From contig JAZKGO010000046.1 in NCBI GenBank assembly GCA_040385875.1, positions 1-56,974 on the forward strand: a DNA stretch of 56,974 nucleotides. Direction: 5' to 3'. The stretch comes from JANMZR01 sp040385875 (GTDB lineage: Bacteria; Bacteroidota; Bacteroidia; Cytophagales; Spirosomataceae). The position numbers and the translations under genes are program-made. Positions 49,519-56,974 of this stretch are shown here, piece after piece. Below the pieces are notes generated by a model that worked only from the letters and a program-made list of their open reading frames with translations, ran no database searches and was not told the DNA's origin. Each line of letters begins with the position of its first letter. Within the stretch, counting starts at the first letter, position 1.

Positions 49519-50394
49519 ATGGCAAATAATTGGCTTGATATTTCTGAGTACCCTTTCAGTTCAAAATACTTTCAGGTAAATGGACACCCACTTCATTATA
49601 TCGACGAGGGGCATGGAGAAATCCTCCTTTTTGTGCACGGTACGCCTTCCTGGAGTTTTGATTTTCGCAACTGTATTAAATCGATGAAAGCTAATTTTAG
49701 GTGCGTTGCGATTGACCATATGGGTTTTGGACTTTCGGATAAACCTGAATTTTACGATTATTCAACCCAAAACCACAGCAAAACTTTAGAGCAATTTATT
49801 TTGGATCAAAAATTAGAGAACATTACACTGATTGTCCATGATTTTGGTGGACCAATTGGCTTGAACTTTGCCATCAAATATCCTGAAAAAATAAAAAGCA
49901 TAGTTATTTTAAATTCATGGTTATGGAGCAGTACAAAAGAGCCTGATTTCATCAAACTAAGCAAAATATTGAAAAGTCCGCTGTTGCCTTTTTTATATCG
50001 CTACTTTAATTTTTCTCCCCAATTCATTTTACCTAAATCTTTTGGCAAAAAGAAACTTTCCAATCAATTATTAAAGCAATTCACAAAACCATTTGCAGAC
50101 AAAACGCAACGAAACGGAGCTTTGGCTTTTGCAAAATCATTGCTCAACGACCAAGATTGGTTTCAAGATCTTTGGAACAAAAAACAAACTATTTCAGCCA
50201 AACCCACCTTATTTATTTGGGGAATGAAGGATCCGGTAGTTAAACCACATAATCTTTATAAATTTCAAAGTGGTTTTTCCTACTCAAAAACTATTGAGCT
50301 TGAAAGCTGTGGCCATTTTCCGCAAGAAGAAGAGCCTGAAGCAGTGACAAAAGCAATTATTGATTTTATGAAAAATCACCATTTGATGCTTTGA
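49519..50394 (+). CDS. haloalkane-dehalogenase-like alpha/beta hydrolase
   Basis: 291 residues. The oxyanion motif is HGTPSWSFDFR and the nucleophile is D108 in LIVHDFGGPIGL, an aspartate, as in dehalogenases and epoxide hydrolases. NSWLWS (N132, W134) is placed like the halide-binding Asn/Trp region. The acid could be D238 (GMKDPVVK) and the base is H266 (ESCGHFPQEEEP). The fold is complete. Haloalkane dehalogenase is the best guess, but substrate is unproven. It is the probable target of the Crp-family regulator just upstream. Confidence 0.82.
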   Translation: MANNWLDISEYPFSSKYFQVNGHPLHYIDEGHGEILLFVHGTPSWSFDFRNCIKSMKANFRCVAIDHMGFGLSDKPEFYDYSTQNHSKTLEQFILDQKLENITLIVHDFGGPIGLNFAIKYPEKIKSIVILNSWLWSSTKEPDFIKLSKILKSPLLPFLYRYFNFSPQFILPKSFGKKKLSNQLLKQFTKPFADKTQRNGALAFAKSLLNDQDWFQDLWNKKQTISAKPTLFIWGMKDPVVKPHNLYKFQSGFSYSKTIELESCGHFPQEEEPEAVTKAIIDFMKNHHLML

Positions 50395-50487
50395 GGCCTC
50401 AATTGGTGTGAAAACATTGAGGTTCAATACCAGAACTTACCCCAGAACCGCAAATCAATTCCAAAATTATCAAGGTTTTTGTTAAAA

Positions 50488-52983
50488 CTATTCTGTTCTC
50501 AAACTCTTTACAGGGTTTGCCGTGGCTGCTTTTACTGCTTTCAAACAAACCGTCACTAACGCAATAGAAATGGAAGCCAGACCTCCTAGTACAAAAATCC
50601 ACCAGCTTATTGAAATCCGATACTCATAATTTTGCAACCATTGATGCATGAAATACCAGGCAATTGGCGCCGCCATCACAAAAGCAATTGCAATCAGCAG
50701 TATAAATTCTTTTGAGAATAAGTACACCACATTGGCAACACTTGCCCCTAATACTTTTCTAACGCCTACTTCTTTCACACGTTGCACCGCCATAAAAGAT
50801 ACCAAACCATAAAGGCCAAGGCAACTTAAGAAAATGGCAATTGAAGCAAAGATTTTATAGAGTTGTGACAACTGATTTTCCTGTTTATAAAAACTTTCAA
50901 TCTTGTCATCCAAAAACCAGTATTCATAAACATGATTTGGGAAAGTTTTCTCCCATATTTTTTTGATGGCTTGCATAGAAGTAGCCATGTTGGCAGTTGA
51001 AAGTTTTATTGATGCCTGACGATACATTGTGCTGTTGGTGGCAATCAATAAGGGCGCTATATTATTATGAAAAGATCTGTCGTTGAAATCCTTCAGCACA
51101 CCAACAACCGGACATTTTATGAGGCCACCCATTATGCTTATTTCTTTGTTCAAGATATCTTCAGGGTTTTTAATTCCCAAACTTTTTACTAATGATTCAT
51201 TCACTAAAAATTCTTTTGTTGGGCCAGAGGCTTGTAAATTTTTACCAGCCACCAATTGTAATTTATATGTCGGCACATAGTCATTATCAGCAAATTTGGT
51301 AATAGCCTGAAAATCTTCATCCTTTGAGGAATGGTCAAATTTGAATGTTGTAAACATATTATTATCATCTTCAAGCGGGGAATTGGAACTGAAACTTACT
51401 GCTTGTACTCCGTTTGCCAATAGCTGCTGCTTTAAATAATCTGTCAATTTTCCACCAGTGCTATCTGGCCGATAATGGACATTTACGATTGCCTCTTTAT
51501 CGAAACCAAGTGGCTGATTCATAAAATAATTCATTTGCTGAATGATTACAAGCGTACCGATGATAAGTGCCTGTGCTATAATGAATTGAAATACAACTAA
51601 TCCTCTTCTTAATGAAATTCCTTTGGCTGAATTTGCACTGAGTTTACTCTTTAAAGCATTCACAGGATTGAAACTTGATAAAACAATAGAAGGATAAAAA
51701 CCAGCGAGTATGGTAATCACCATTGTTAAAGCTAAAAGAAATAAAATAATCTCAGGATTATTAAGCATGTTGAATGAAAGCGAAAGTTCTAACAATTGGC
51801 TTAAAGAAGGCAATGCCAAAATAGTAATAACCGTTGCTGAAATTACGGCAATGGTTACTATCAACAATGTTTCAATAATGAACTGGATTTGTAATTGAGC
51901 TTTATTACTTCCCAAAACTTTTCTTACGCCCACCTCTTTTGCACGGTTAACAGCTTGGGCAGTGGATAAATTGATAAAGTTTACACAGGCAATTAACAGT
52001 ATGAATGCGGCAATCAGCCATAATACATTAATCATTTCGTGACTGATTGTTTTGTTGCTGTAATTTCCCGCTATTGCATCATAATGCACAGCACTTATTG
52101 GTTGTATAATATAATTGTCCTTGATGGCAGCAGGTTGAACTTTTCGTGCGTATTCTCTTAATTGTGGATTAAAATTATCGGCAGAAATATTGGGAGGCAG
52201 CAAAACATAGCAGCCAAAATCAGGTGCTGAAGAACTCCACTGAGGCTGCTGAAATCCATATTGGGCATCACCTGTAAAGTCTGTTCCATAGGCAACCACC
52301 AATTTTAGCTGAAAGTCTGTATTAGTAGGTATGGTTTCGAGAATGCCTGAGACTTTTAGCGCTGTTGCCGGAAACTGAAACAATCCAGCTCCCATACTAT
52401 AATATCCTGTTATTTTAATGGTTTTACCCAATAAATTTTGCCAATCACCGTGAATAGCTTCCTGCGGAAAATATTTTTCTGCTATCTCTTTTGTAAGCAA
52501 TACATTGTTCGGATCTTTTAGTGATTCATGTGAACCTGCAAGTAGAGGAAAATTAAACATTTTAAAGAATGAAGGGGAAGTATAAAATACACCGCTCTGC
52601 TCTTTAAAATTTTTGATTGGGGTTCCATTGCCATCAAGTATCTGCAACTCGTCATTGTGGCTGGCATAAATAGGTGCTACGTGTTCAAGTTGAGGAAAAG
52701 CCGTTTTGAGGCTTCCTGGCATGGGAAAAGGAACATTTTTTCCATAAGAAATTGTTCCTGAGTTAGCTAAATGAGATTCAGTTAAAACACGAAAAACTCG
52801 ATCTTTATTTGGGTGAAAATTATCGAAGCTTGTTTGAAATTGGATAATGATAAAGATCATCATACAAACGGCAACGCCAACCGCCAGGCCAGCAATGTTG
52901 ATAAAAGTGAAGCTCCTGTTTCGGCTCAAACTTCTGAAGGCAGTCTTTACTCGGTATCCTGTGGAAAAATAATTTTTAAACAT
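50488..52983 (-). CDS. MacB/FtsX-type ABC transporter permease without adjacent ATPase
   Basis: 831 residues. There is an N-terminal helix (FTFINIAGLAVGVAVCMMIFIII), then two large periplasmic regions and two sets of FtsX-type helices. The motifs NRAKEVGVRKVLGSNKAQL and VQRVKEVGVRKVLGASVAN mark the two coupling loops. The C-terminal FILLIAIAFVMAAPIAWYF is typical. This class exports peptides, lipids or antibiotics, or transmits signals. It has no ATPase next to it but shares a regulatory pattern with the ATPase at 39401-40063. In Bacteroidota such genes are often induced by membrane stress. Confidence 0.93.
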   Translation of the reverse strand: MFKNYFSTGYRVKTAFRSLSRNRSFTFINIAGLAVGVAVCMMIFIIIQFQTSFDNFHPNKDRVFRVLTESHLANSGTISYGKNVPFPMPGSLKTAFPQLEHVAPIYASHNDELQILDGNGTPIKNFKEQSGVFYTSPSFFKMFNFPLLAGSHESLKDPNNVLLTKEIAEKYFPQEAIHGDWQNLLGKTIKITGYYSMGAGLFQFPATALKVSGILETIPTNTDFQLKLVVAYGTDFTGDAQYGFQQPQWSSSAPDFGCYVLLPPNISADNFNPQLREYARKVQPAAIKDNYIIQPISAVHYDAIAGNYSNKTISHEMINVLWLIAAFILLIACVNFINLSTAQAVNRAKEVGVRKVLGSNKAQLQIQFIIETLLIVTIAVISATVITILALPSLSQLLELSLSFNMLNNPEIILFLLALTMVITILAGFYPSIVLSSFNPVNALKSKLSANSAKGISLRRGLVVFQFIIAQALIIGTLVIIQQMNYFMNQPLGFDKEAIVNVHYRPDSTGGKLTDYLKQQLLANGVQAVSFSSNSPLEDDNNMFTTFKFDHSSKDEDFQAITKFADNDYVPTYKLQLVAGKNLQASGPTKEFLVNESLVKSLGIKNPEDILNKEISIMGGLIKCPVVGVLKDFNDRSFHNNIAPLLIATNSTMYRQASIKLSTANMATSMQAIKKIWEKTFPNHVYEYWFLDDKIESFYKQENQLSQLYKIFASIAIFLSCLGLYGLVSFMAVQRVKEVGVRKVLGASVANVVYLFSKEFILLIAIAFVMAAPIAWYFMHQWLQNYEYRISISWWIFVLGGLASISIALVTVCLKAVKAATANPVKSLRTE

Positions 52984-53010
52984 ATATATGGAGGTTTCAA
53001 CTTCAAAAGC

Positions 53011-53026
53011 TCTAATAAAATGCCAA
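53011..53026 (-). promoter_or_regulatory. candidate sigma-54 promoter of the permease gene
   Basis: The minus strand reads TTTGGCATTTTATTAGAGC, with a good -24 half and a degenerate -12 half (GG-N10-GA). The geometry to the operator (about 68 bp) matches the ATPase promoter. It is weaker on its own. Confidence 0.35.
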
Positions 53027-53079
53027 ATTATTTATATTATTGATTATCAAGTAGTTATTAATAAAATAGGCAACTGAAC

Positions 53080-53117
53080 TGAACGTTTTTGATACAATAC
53101 TGTTCGTTTTTGTTACA
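53080..53117. promoter_or_regulatory. tandem 17-bp operator, locus 2
   Basis: TGAACGTTTTTGATACA (53080-53096) and TGTTCGTTTTTGTTACA (53101-53117), 21 bp apart. It is the same unit and arrangement as locus 1 (40163-40199). Confidence 0.65.
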
Positions 53118-53373
53118 GGCTAAATAAACCTAAGCAAATCAAGTGTGTGTCAAACAAAATGGACACTCACATTGGGTATTGCCTAAGAGAAGTAAATCAA
53201 AGCAGGTCTATGCCATTGCTGGCCTTGTTTACCTGACAATAAAAACCGATAATTAATTTACAAACAGACTTTTTGGATTGGCTTTAAAGTCCAAATCAAA
53301 ATGTTTTTGTTGTTTTAAGAAGTTTTTAAAGAACTTTTGCGAAAAGTACTTTTGTTTTTAGTGTAAATGACTG
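53118..53373. other. intergenic region between permease and SnoaL-like genes
   Basis: No reading frame recognised. A weak GTGTC/GACAC inverted repeat lies near 53142-53167. Otherwise AT-rich. Confidence 0.35.
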
Positions 53374-53781
53374 TCAGCTAGTAAGTTGTGCCATCAAACT
53401 ATGCAGGTCAAGTATTCCCCAATGTCCAATGTATTTTCCGTTTCTCAGTTCAATGATGTCAATTACTTCCATTATTACTTTTTTATCAGTAGGTTTTATA
53501 CCGAAAAATTCACCTTTGTGAGTGGCATGAAATGATTTGCGTGTGGTCACTTTTTCATCTTCGGCTATCATGTCGTGTATTTCGACCGTCAGATCGGGGA
53601 AAGCAGGTTTTAGAAGATGGTTGAAGAAATAAACTACGCCGTCACGACTTTTTGGTGAACCTGGTGGGGCTGTATGATTTACGAAATCCTCTGCAAAGAT
53701 TTCATTGAATGTGTCCATGTTGCCGCCTTCAATAAACTCTTTATTTACTCTGCGGACTAATGTTTTGTTTTGCTCTGTCAT
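53374..53781 (-). CDS. SnoaL-like/ester-cyclase-family protein
   Basis: 135 residues, one NTF2-like domain: NKEFIEGGNMDTFNEIFAEDFVNHTAPPGSPKSRDG, FPDLTVEIHDMIAEDEKVTTR, FHATHKGEFFGIKPTDKKV. This is the common bacterial ester cyclase/SnoaL pattern with aspartate and histidine near the pocket. A polyketide cyclase role is not likely here, and many are uncharacterised. It lies 102 bp downstream of the AraC-type regulator on the same strand and could be its target. Confidence 0.85.
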   Translation of the reverse strand: MTEQNKTLVRRVNKEFIEGGNMDTFNEIFAEDFVNHTAPPGSPKSRDGVVYFFNHLLKPAFPDLTVEIHDMIAEDEKVTTRKSFHATHKGEFFGIKPTDKKVIMEVIDIIELRNGKYIGHWGILDLHSLMAQLTS

Positions 53782-53883
53782 TATCGTTTTTGAATTTTAA
53801 TTACTGAATGTTTGTATGATGATGCAAAGATGCTGTCCAACACATTCATAATCATGGTATGAAAACGACTTTGAATGGACTGA

Positions 53884-54813
53884 TTACGATTGACTGCGGA
53901 AGTCAACAGGTGTTAATTCGCAATATTTTTTAAAAAAACGATTGAAGTGGGAAGGGTCTGAAAATTCTAGCTTATAAGCAATTTCTGAAACGGTAAGCGA
54001 GGTATGTAGTAAATAGGCTTTTGCCTCCATCATCAACATTTCGTCAATATGTTCGTGTGCTGTTCTGTCAGAACACGATTTTATGGCTCGGTTCAAGTGA
54101 TCTGGTGAAACATGAAGCATATCAGCATAAGCAGAAACTTTTCTCTCCGTCAAATAATATTGACTAACATATTTGAGAAAAGCTTTGTATAATGCCTGAT
54201 TTGAGTTTGATGTGTTTTGATAGGAAAGCAGAACCGTTCCGTAATTTCTGCCAGCCAGTAAAATGATTTGTTTTATATAAAGTTTAATCATTTCACTGCA
54301 GTCTGTTTTACGTTCTTTTACTTCATTGTTTATTTTGAAGATAATGTTCTCCATTTCATCGGCGGTATTATCATCAATTGGGAAACATTGTAAACCCGAG
54401 AAAGATAGGAAAGGGAAATGTTGCTGGTTATTCTGTTTCAGTATCACGTCGTTAGCAAACTTTTCTGTGAACAGCATATAATAAGCAAGAAAGTCGTGGC
54501 TAAACTGGTGAAGCGAAAAAATCTGTCCGGGTATTCCAAATAAAATACTGTTGCGTTTGGTATTGTATTTCTCAAGTCCGATGTCAAATGTTGCGCTGCC
54601 ATTTCTGGTCAATGAAATTCTGAAATACTGTGTTTTAATTGGGCCGATATTTTTTTTCAGGTCAATAGTTGAATAAAGCCCGAAACCTTCATCAAGAAGT
54701 TCAGAAGTTCTGTCCATCCCAAAGTCGCTAAGTCCTTTGCCACTTTTGTGAAGTTGATAAAGGTTTGCGTCAAGATTAATTTTCTTTAAATCAGTTGGAA
54801 TATTTTTATACAT
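53884..54813 (-). CDS. AraC-family transcription regulator
   Basis: 309 residues. The first ~200 form a sensor domain of unknown type. The C-terminal double helix-turn-helix is clear: VSAYADMLHVSPDHLNRAIK, then SLTVSEIAYKLEFSDPSHFNRFFKKYCELTPVDFRSQ. Neighbours are the secreted hydrolase (upstream) and the SnoaL-like gene (downstream), all on the minus strand with short spacers, so it probably controls these genes. The inducer is not known. Confidence 0.9.
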   Translation of the reverse strand: MYKNIPTDLKKINLDANLYQLHKSGKGLSDFGMDRTSELLDEGFGLYSTIDLKKNIGPIKTQYFRISLTRNGSATFDIGLEKYNTKRNSILFGIPGQIFSLHQFSHDFLAYYMLFTEKFANDVILKQNNQQHFPFLSFSGLQCFPIDDNTADEMENIIFKINNEVKERKTDCSEMIKLYIKQIILLAGRNYGTVLLSYQNTSNSNQALYKAFLKYVSQYYLTERKVSAYADMLHVSPDHLNRAIKSCSDRTAHEHIDEMLMMEAKAYLLHTSLTVSEIAYKLEFSDPSHFNRFFKKYCELTPVDFRSQS

Positions 54814-54867
54814 GCCAAATCAATGTCTATGGTTTAGAGGGTTATTGGGTGTAAAGCATCACTTCTG

Positions 54868-55710
54868 TCATCGCCCTTTGTTCCAATCACCTTTTAGAAA
54901 TTCTAAGGTCCTTCTGATAAAATCGATTTCATTTGCACCACCAACATGAGGCAAATGCCAACCGTTTGGGACAATATAAAGATATGCATTGGGAATATTT
55001 TTGTAAATTTCCCAAGCTTGTGAAACGGGCACAAAATCATTGTCACCATGAATGATGAGTGATCTAGCTTTGATGGCAGCAAGTTGGTCTGGTGAGATTG
55101 ACGGATCGCCATAAAGCTCATGAAAATGATAGAACTGGCGTGCGATTAATTGTCCCTTAATTTTGCCATGTTTTTTTTCAAGCTCATTAATTTCAAAAAA
55201 AGCTTCAGGCTTGGCATTAATTTTAATAGCCTCACGAACTTGCAAACTATAATACATTTGTGCACTTATTGGAACAATCGCTTCAAAACGATCTGGTTCT
55301 TTTGTGGCTGCATACAGTAGGGTCATCCCTCCGGAACTATGTCCGATGGCTTTTACTCTTTTTAGATTAAGTTTTTCCAAAAGAGCAAGCAAATCCTTGG
55401 CGGCTGTGGCGTGAAGAAATACTATGCTAGTGTCGGGTGAGGTAGATCGTCCATGTCCACGCATATCCCAAGCAATGACATGATAATTTTTTGAAAATTC
55501 GGGGATACTAGTTTTCCAGTCTGCTAGCGTTCTGCCAAAACCATGTAGTAGTATCAATGGCTCTCCTTGACCATATTCCTCAAAGTAAATTTTTGCGCCA
55601 TTCACTTCAACAAATTTCCCATTTGGAGCCACTGGCTCTTGCGCTTTAAGGATAGTATGGGGTAGAAAAAACACACAAAATAAAAAAGCGAACTTTTGTT
55701 GTAGCTTCAT
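54868..55710 (-). CDS. secreted alpha/beta hydrolase
   Basis: 280 residues. The signal peptide is MKLQQKFAFLFCVFFLPHTILKAQ. The oxyanion motif is LILLHGFGRTLADW. The nucleophile serine is in KAIGHSSGGMTLLYAAT, the acid is probably in LIIHGDNDFVPVSQ, and the histidine is in NGWHLPHVGGANEI. The cap region has no diagnostic motif, so esterase, lipase or other hydrolase cannot be decided. The gene precedes the AraC regulator with a 54-bp gap. Confidence 0.88.
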   Translation of the reverse strand: MKLQQKFAFLFCVFFLPHTILKAQEPVAPNGKFVEVNGAKIYFEEYGQGEPLILLHGFGRTLADWKTSIPEFSKNYHVIAWDMRGHGRSTSPDTSIVFLHATAAKDLLALLEKLNLKRVKAIGHSSGGMTLLYAATKEPDRFEAIVPISAQMYYSLQVREAIKINAKPEAFFEINELEKKHGKIKGQLIARQFYHFHELYGDPSISPDQLAAIKARSLIIHGDNDFVPVSQAWEIYKNIPNAYLYIVPNGWHLPHVGGANEIDFIRRTLEFLKGDWNKGR

Positions 55711-55902
55711 ATAAGTTGGGGTTTATGTGTAAAAAATCTAATCCTGCCAAGTAATGCGAGTCTCTCACCACTTAGGGTACAATTAGAATAGGTACTCAAC
55801 TTCAAATATACTTTTCAAAAATAAGAAATAAATAATATGTTCCCAAATACAAATAGTGGTAATGTATTGGTATTGAAATAGTTAGGCAGATATTGGAGCG
55901 AA

Positions 55903-56661
55903 TTATGGCTCGGGTTTCATAATAAAGGTCACAACCTGTTGCCACCATTCTGTATGTGGAACAATGAAATAAAGTAGCTGCCCTGTTAAGTAAATAATCA
56001 AAGAGAGCTTGATGGTTTTAGTGGATCTTTTATTTTGATAGTCATGCCATAAAAGTAGGACTAGTATCGTATCTATCAGCAAAAAAGAAGGTAGTTCATA
56101 AGGTAGGTAACTGGGCAATTTAAAATTAAAAATCACTATCCTGTCAACAGTAGGGCCAAGTAGGGGCAAAGCGGTGGCTAACATAAACCTTGCATGAATA
56201 GCAGACTTGCGACGGTTGATAATAGCCAGTGAATAAAACAGAGCAAACCAGGTAAGGTAAAAAATTGCGATGGCTTCGTAATAAGCAGCCTCTTGCAATA
56301 TCTGGTGAGAATCTAATTGGTTCAATCCTTGAGCTGCTTTTTGCCGCAAGTTTTCAATTAAAAGATAATAAGAATGACGAATCATTAAAAAACCAGATAG
56401 TAAAACCAATGGGACCAATACATAACTTATTTTGCCGAGCGCTCTATGCAGGAAAAGCTTTTTAAATTTAATAAGAAAAGGTTGGGCGATTAACATGGCT
56501 ATCCAGACTACCATTAATGTAAAATGAATGTGGATGATAGTAGCCGTGGGTTGAAAGAATACAGAAAAATAGGTGGTATAAAATCCGGCAAATACCAGTA
56601 CAATTAATAACAAAAACCAATAACCGAGATTATGATAAAAGTTATAGTTCTTTTGCCTCAT
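55903..56661 (-). CDS. multi-pass membrane protein, unknown family
   Basis: 252 residues with about six or seven hydrophobic helices. Conserved-looking histidines lie in or near helices: IIHIHFTLMVVWIAML, LFLHRALGKISYVLVPLVL, KSAIHARFMLATALPLLGP. This spread would fit a haem-binding or quinone-linked membrane protein, but that is inference. A charged C-terminal segment follows. No operon partner is evident. REP-like repeats begin about 40 bp upstream. Confidence 0.7.
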   Translation of the reverse strand: MRQKNYNFYHNLGYWFLLLIVLVFAGFYTTYFSVFFQPTATIIHIHFTLMVVWIAMLIAQPFLIKFKKLFLHRALGKISYVLVPLVLLSGFLMIRHSYYLLIENLRQKAAQGLNQLDSHQILQEAAYYEAIAIFYLTWFALFYSLAIINRRKSAIHARFMLATALPLLGPTVDRIVIFNFKLPSYLPYELPSFLLIDTILVLLLWHDYQNKRSTKTIKLSLIIYLTGQLLYFIVPHTEWWQQVVTFIMKPEP

Positions 56662-56700
56662 TGATTTTTATTGTTAAGTACTTTTTACTGCTCTCGTCGA

Positions 56701-56836
56701 TTTTGGTATGAAGCCAAAGGTAAAAGCTATGCTACCGACATCCTTAGGACCTAGAATTTTAAACTAACAGCGGTTGTTTTCACTTTCGAAATATTTGTTG
56801 GTATTTTAGGCACATTGCTTACACTTCATACCAAAA
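56701..56836. repeat. paired REP-like elements (two copies in opposite orientation)
   Basis: TTTTGGTATGAAG (56701-56713) and CTTCATACCAAAA (56824-56836) are perfect 13-bp inverted repeats. Inside lies GCTACCGACA (56731-56740) and GTTGGTAT (56797-56804), so each side is a small hairpin of the RAYT-flanking family. Confidence 0.7.
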
Positions 56837-56899
56837 ACGGCATAAGATTGGTTTAAATTGGTTTTCTACCAACCTCGGCTAAAAATTTGGCTGTAGATG

Positions 56900-56974
56900 C
56901 TAGTCATTTAGCCGATTGGGAATATCCATATTCTCATGTAAAATTCTAATGATTTCTATTTCCGACAAAGAATA
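56900..56974 (-). CDS. C-terminal end of a RelE/ParE-family toxin (cut by the window edge)
   Basis: The last 24 codons and stop of a minus-strand gene run off the window. The visible end (IEIIRILHENMDI) is like the C-terminal strand and RxLHxxMD pattern of ParE/RelE plasmid-stabilisation toxins. The antitoxin gene would lie beyond the window. Confidence 0.5.
   Translation of the reverse strand, partial: YSLSEIEIIRILHENMDIPNRLND

Noticed and set aside
53142..53167. GTGTC/GACAC inverted repeat near 53150
   Set aside because: Short imperfect arms and no link to a promoter; probably chance.
1..56974. tRNA, rRNA, CRISPR array, prophage or defence island
   Set aside because: No cloverleaf or rRNA sequence, no regular spacer-repeat array and no phage structural or known defence genes were recognised.

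Overview
The window is about 57 kb of AT-rich chromosomal DNA from a Bacteroidota bacterium, most likely order Cytophagales. The evidence is the TAnnTTTG-type -7 promoter boxes (for example 9791-9798), start codons without a Shine-Dalgarno sequence, and typical families: orphan MacB/FtsX-type permeases, DUF5916 outer-membrane protein, DPP-IV-like S9 peptidase, NIPSNAP, DinB and VCBS proteins. No rRNA, tRNA, CRISPR array or prophage was seen. One 100-N scaffold gap (1168-1267) is flanked by a 55-bp identical overlap and is almost certainly an assembly artefact inside one sigma-factor gene.

Layout. 0-2.5 kb: cupin protein, ECF sigma factor with a SnoaL-like tail, small secreted protein. 2.6-9.4 kb (minus): an assimilatory sulfate reduction operon in the order sulfite reductase, cobA, a fused siroheme-synthase/APS-reductase gene, cysD, cysN. 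The Fe-S-type APS reductase and absence of an APS kinase gene fit direct APS reduction. 9.9-14.7 kb: thrA, a gene fragment with a REP-like hairpin, thrB and an acyltransferase. 14.7-21.5 kb: LolA-like protein, haem/VCBS protein, Kup potassium transporter and a short KdpD/KdpE pair. 21.6-28.5 kb (minus): NIPSNAP, DinB, miaA, a phage-like GNAT/Mom-type protein, and pyruvate carboxylase carrying an extra C-terminal gamma-glutamylcyclotransferase-like domain.

28.8-35.1 kb is a patchwork of small single genes (DoxX, DinB, VOC, DUF4345, hydrolases, ankyrin) mixed with dispersed repeats, a REP-associated transposase (RAYT) bracketed by its own REP-like repeats, and an unrecognised gene. 35.5-39.3 kb: VWA/AAA chelatase-type pair, cytochrome c, DUF433/DUF5615 toxin-antitoxin. 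39.4-53 kb: an orphan LolD-like ATPase and, about 10 kb away, an orphan MacB-like permease. Their upstream regions share a tandem 17-bp operator at the same distance from sigma-54-like promoters, so they look co-regulated. Between them lie a DUF5916 protein, a DPP-IV-like peptidase, a kinase/ADP-ribosylglycohydrolase pair, an MBL-fold protein, and a Crp-family regulator next to a dehalogenase-like hydrolase. 53.3-57 kb: SnoaL-like protein, AraC regulator, secreted hydrolase, a membrane protein, REP-like repeats and the tail of a ParE-like toxin gene.

The main points for a second look are the two domain fusions (pyruvate carboxylase-GGCT; siroheme synthase-APS reductase), the shared operator of the split ABC system, the RAYT/REP family with copies elsewhere in the window, and palindromic repeats that supply the last codons of cobA and miaA.
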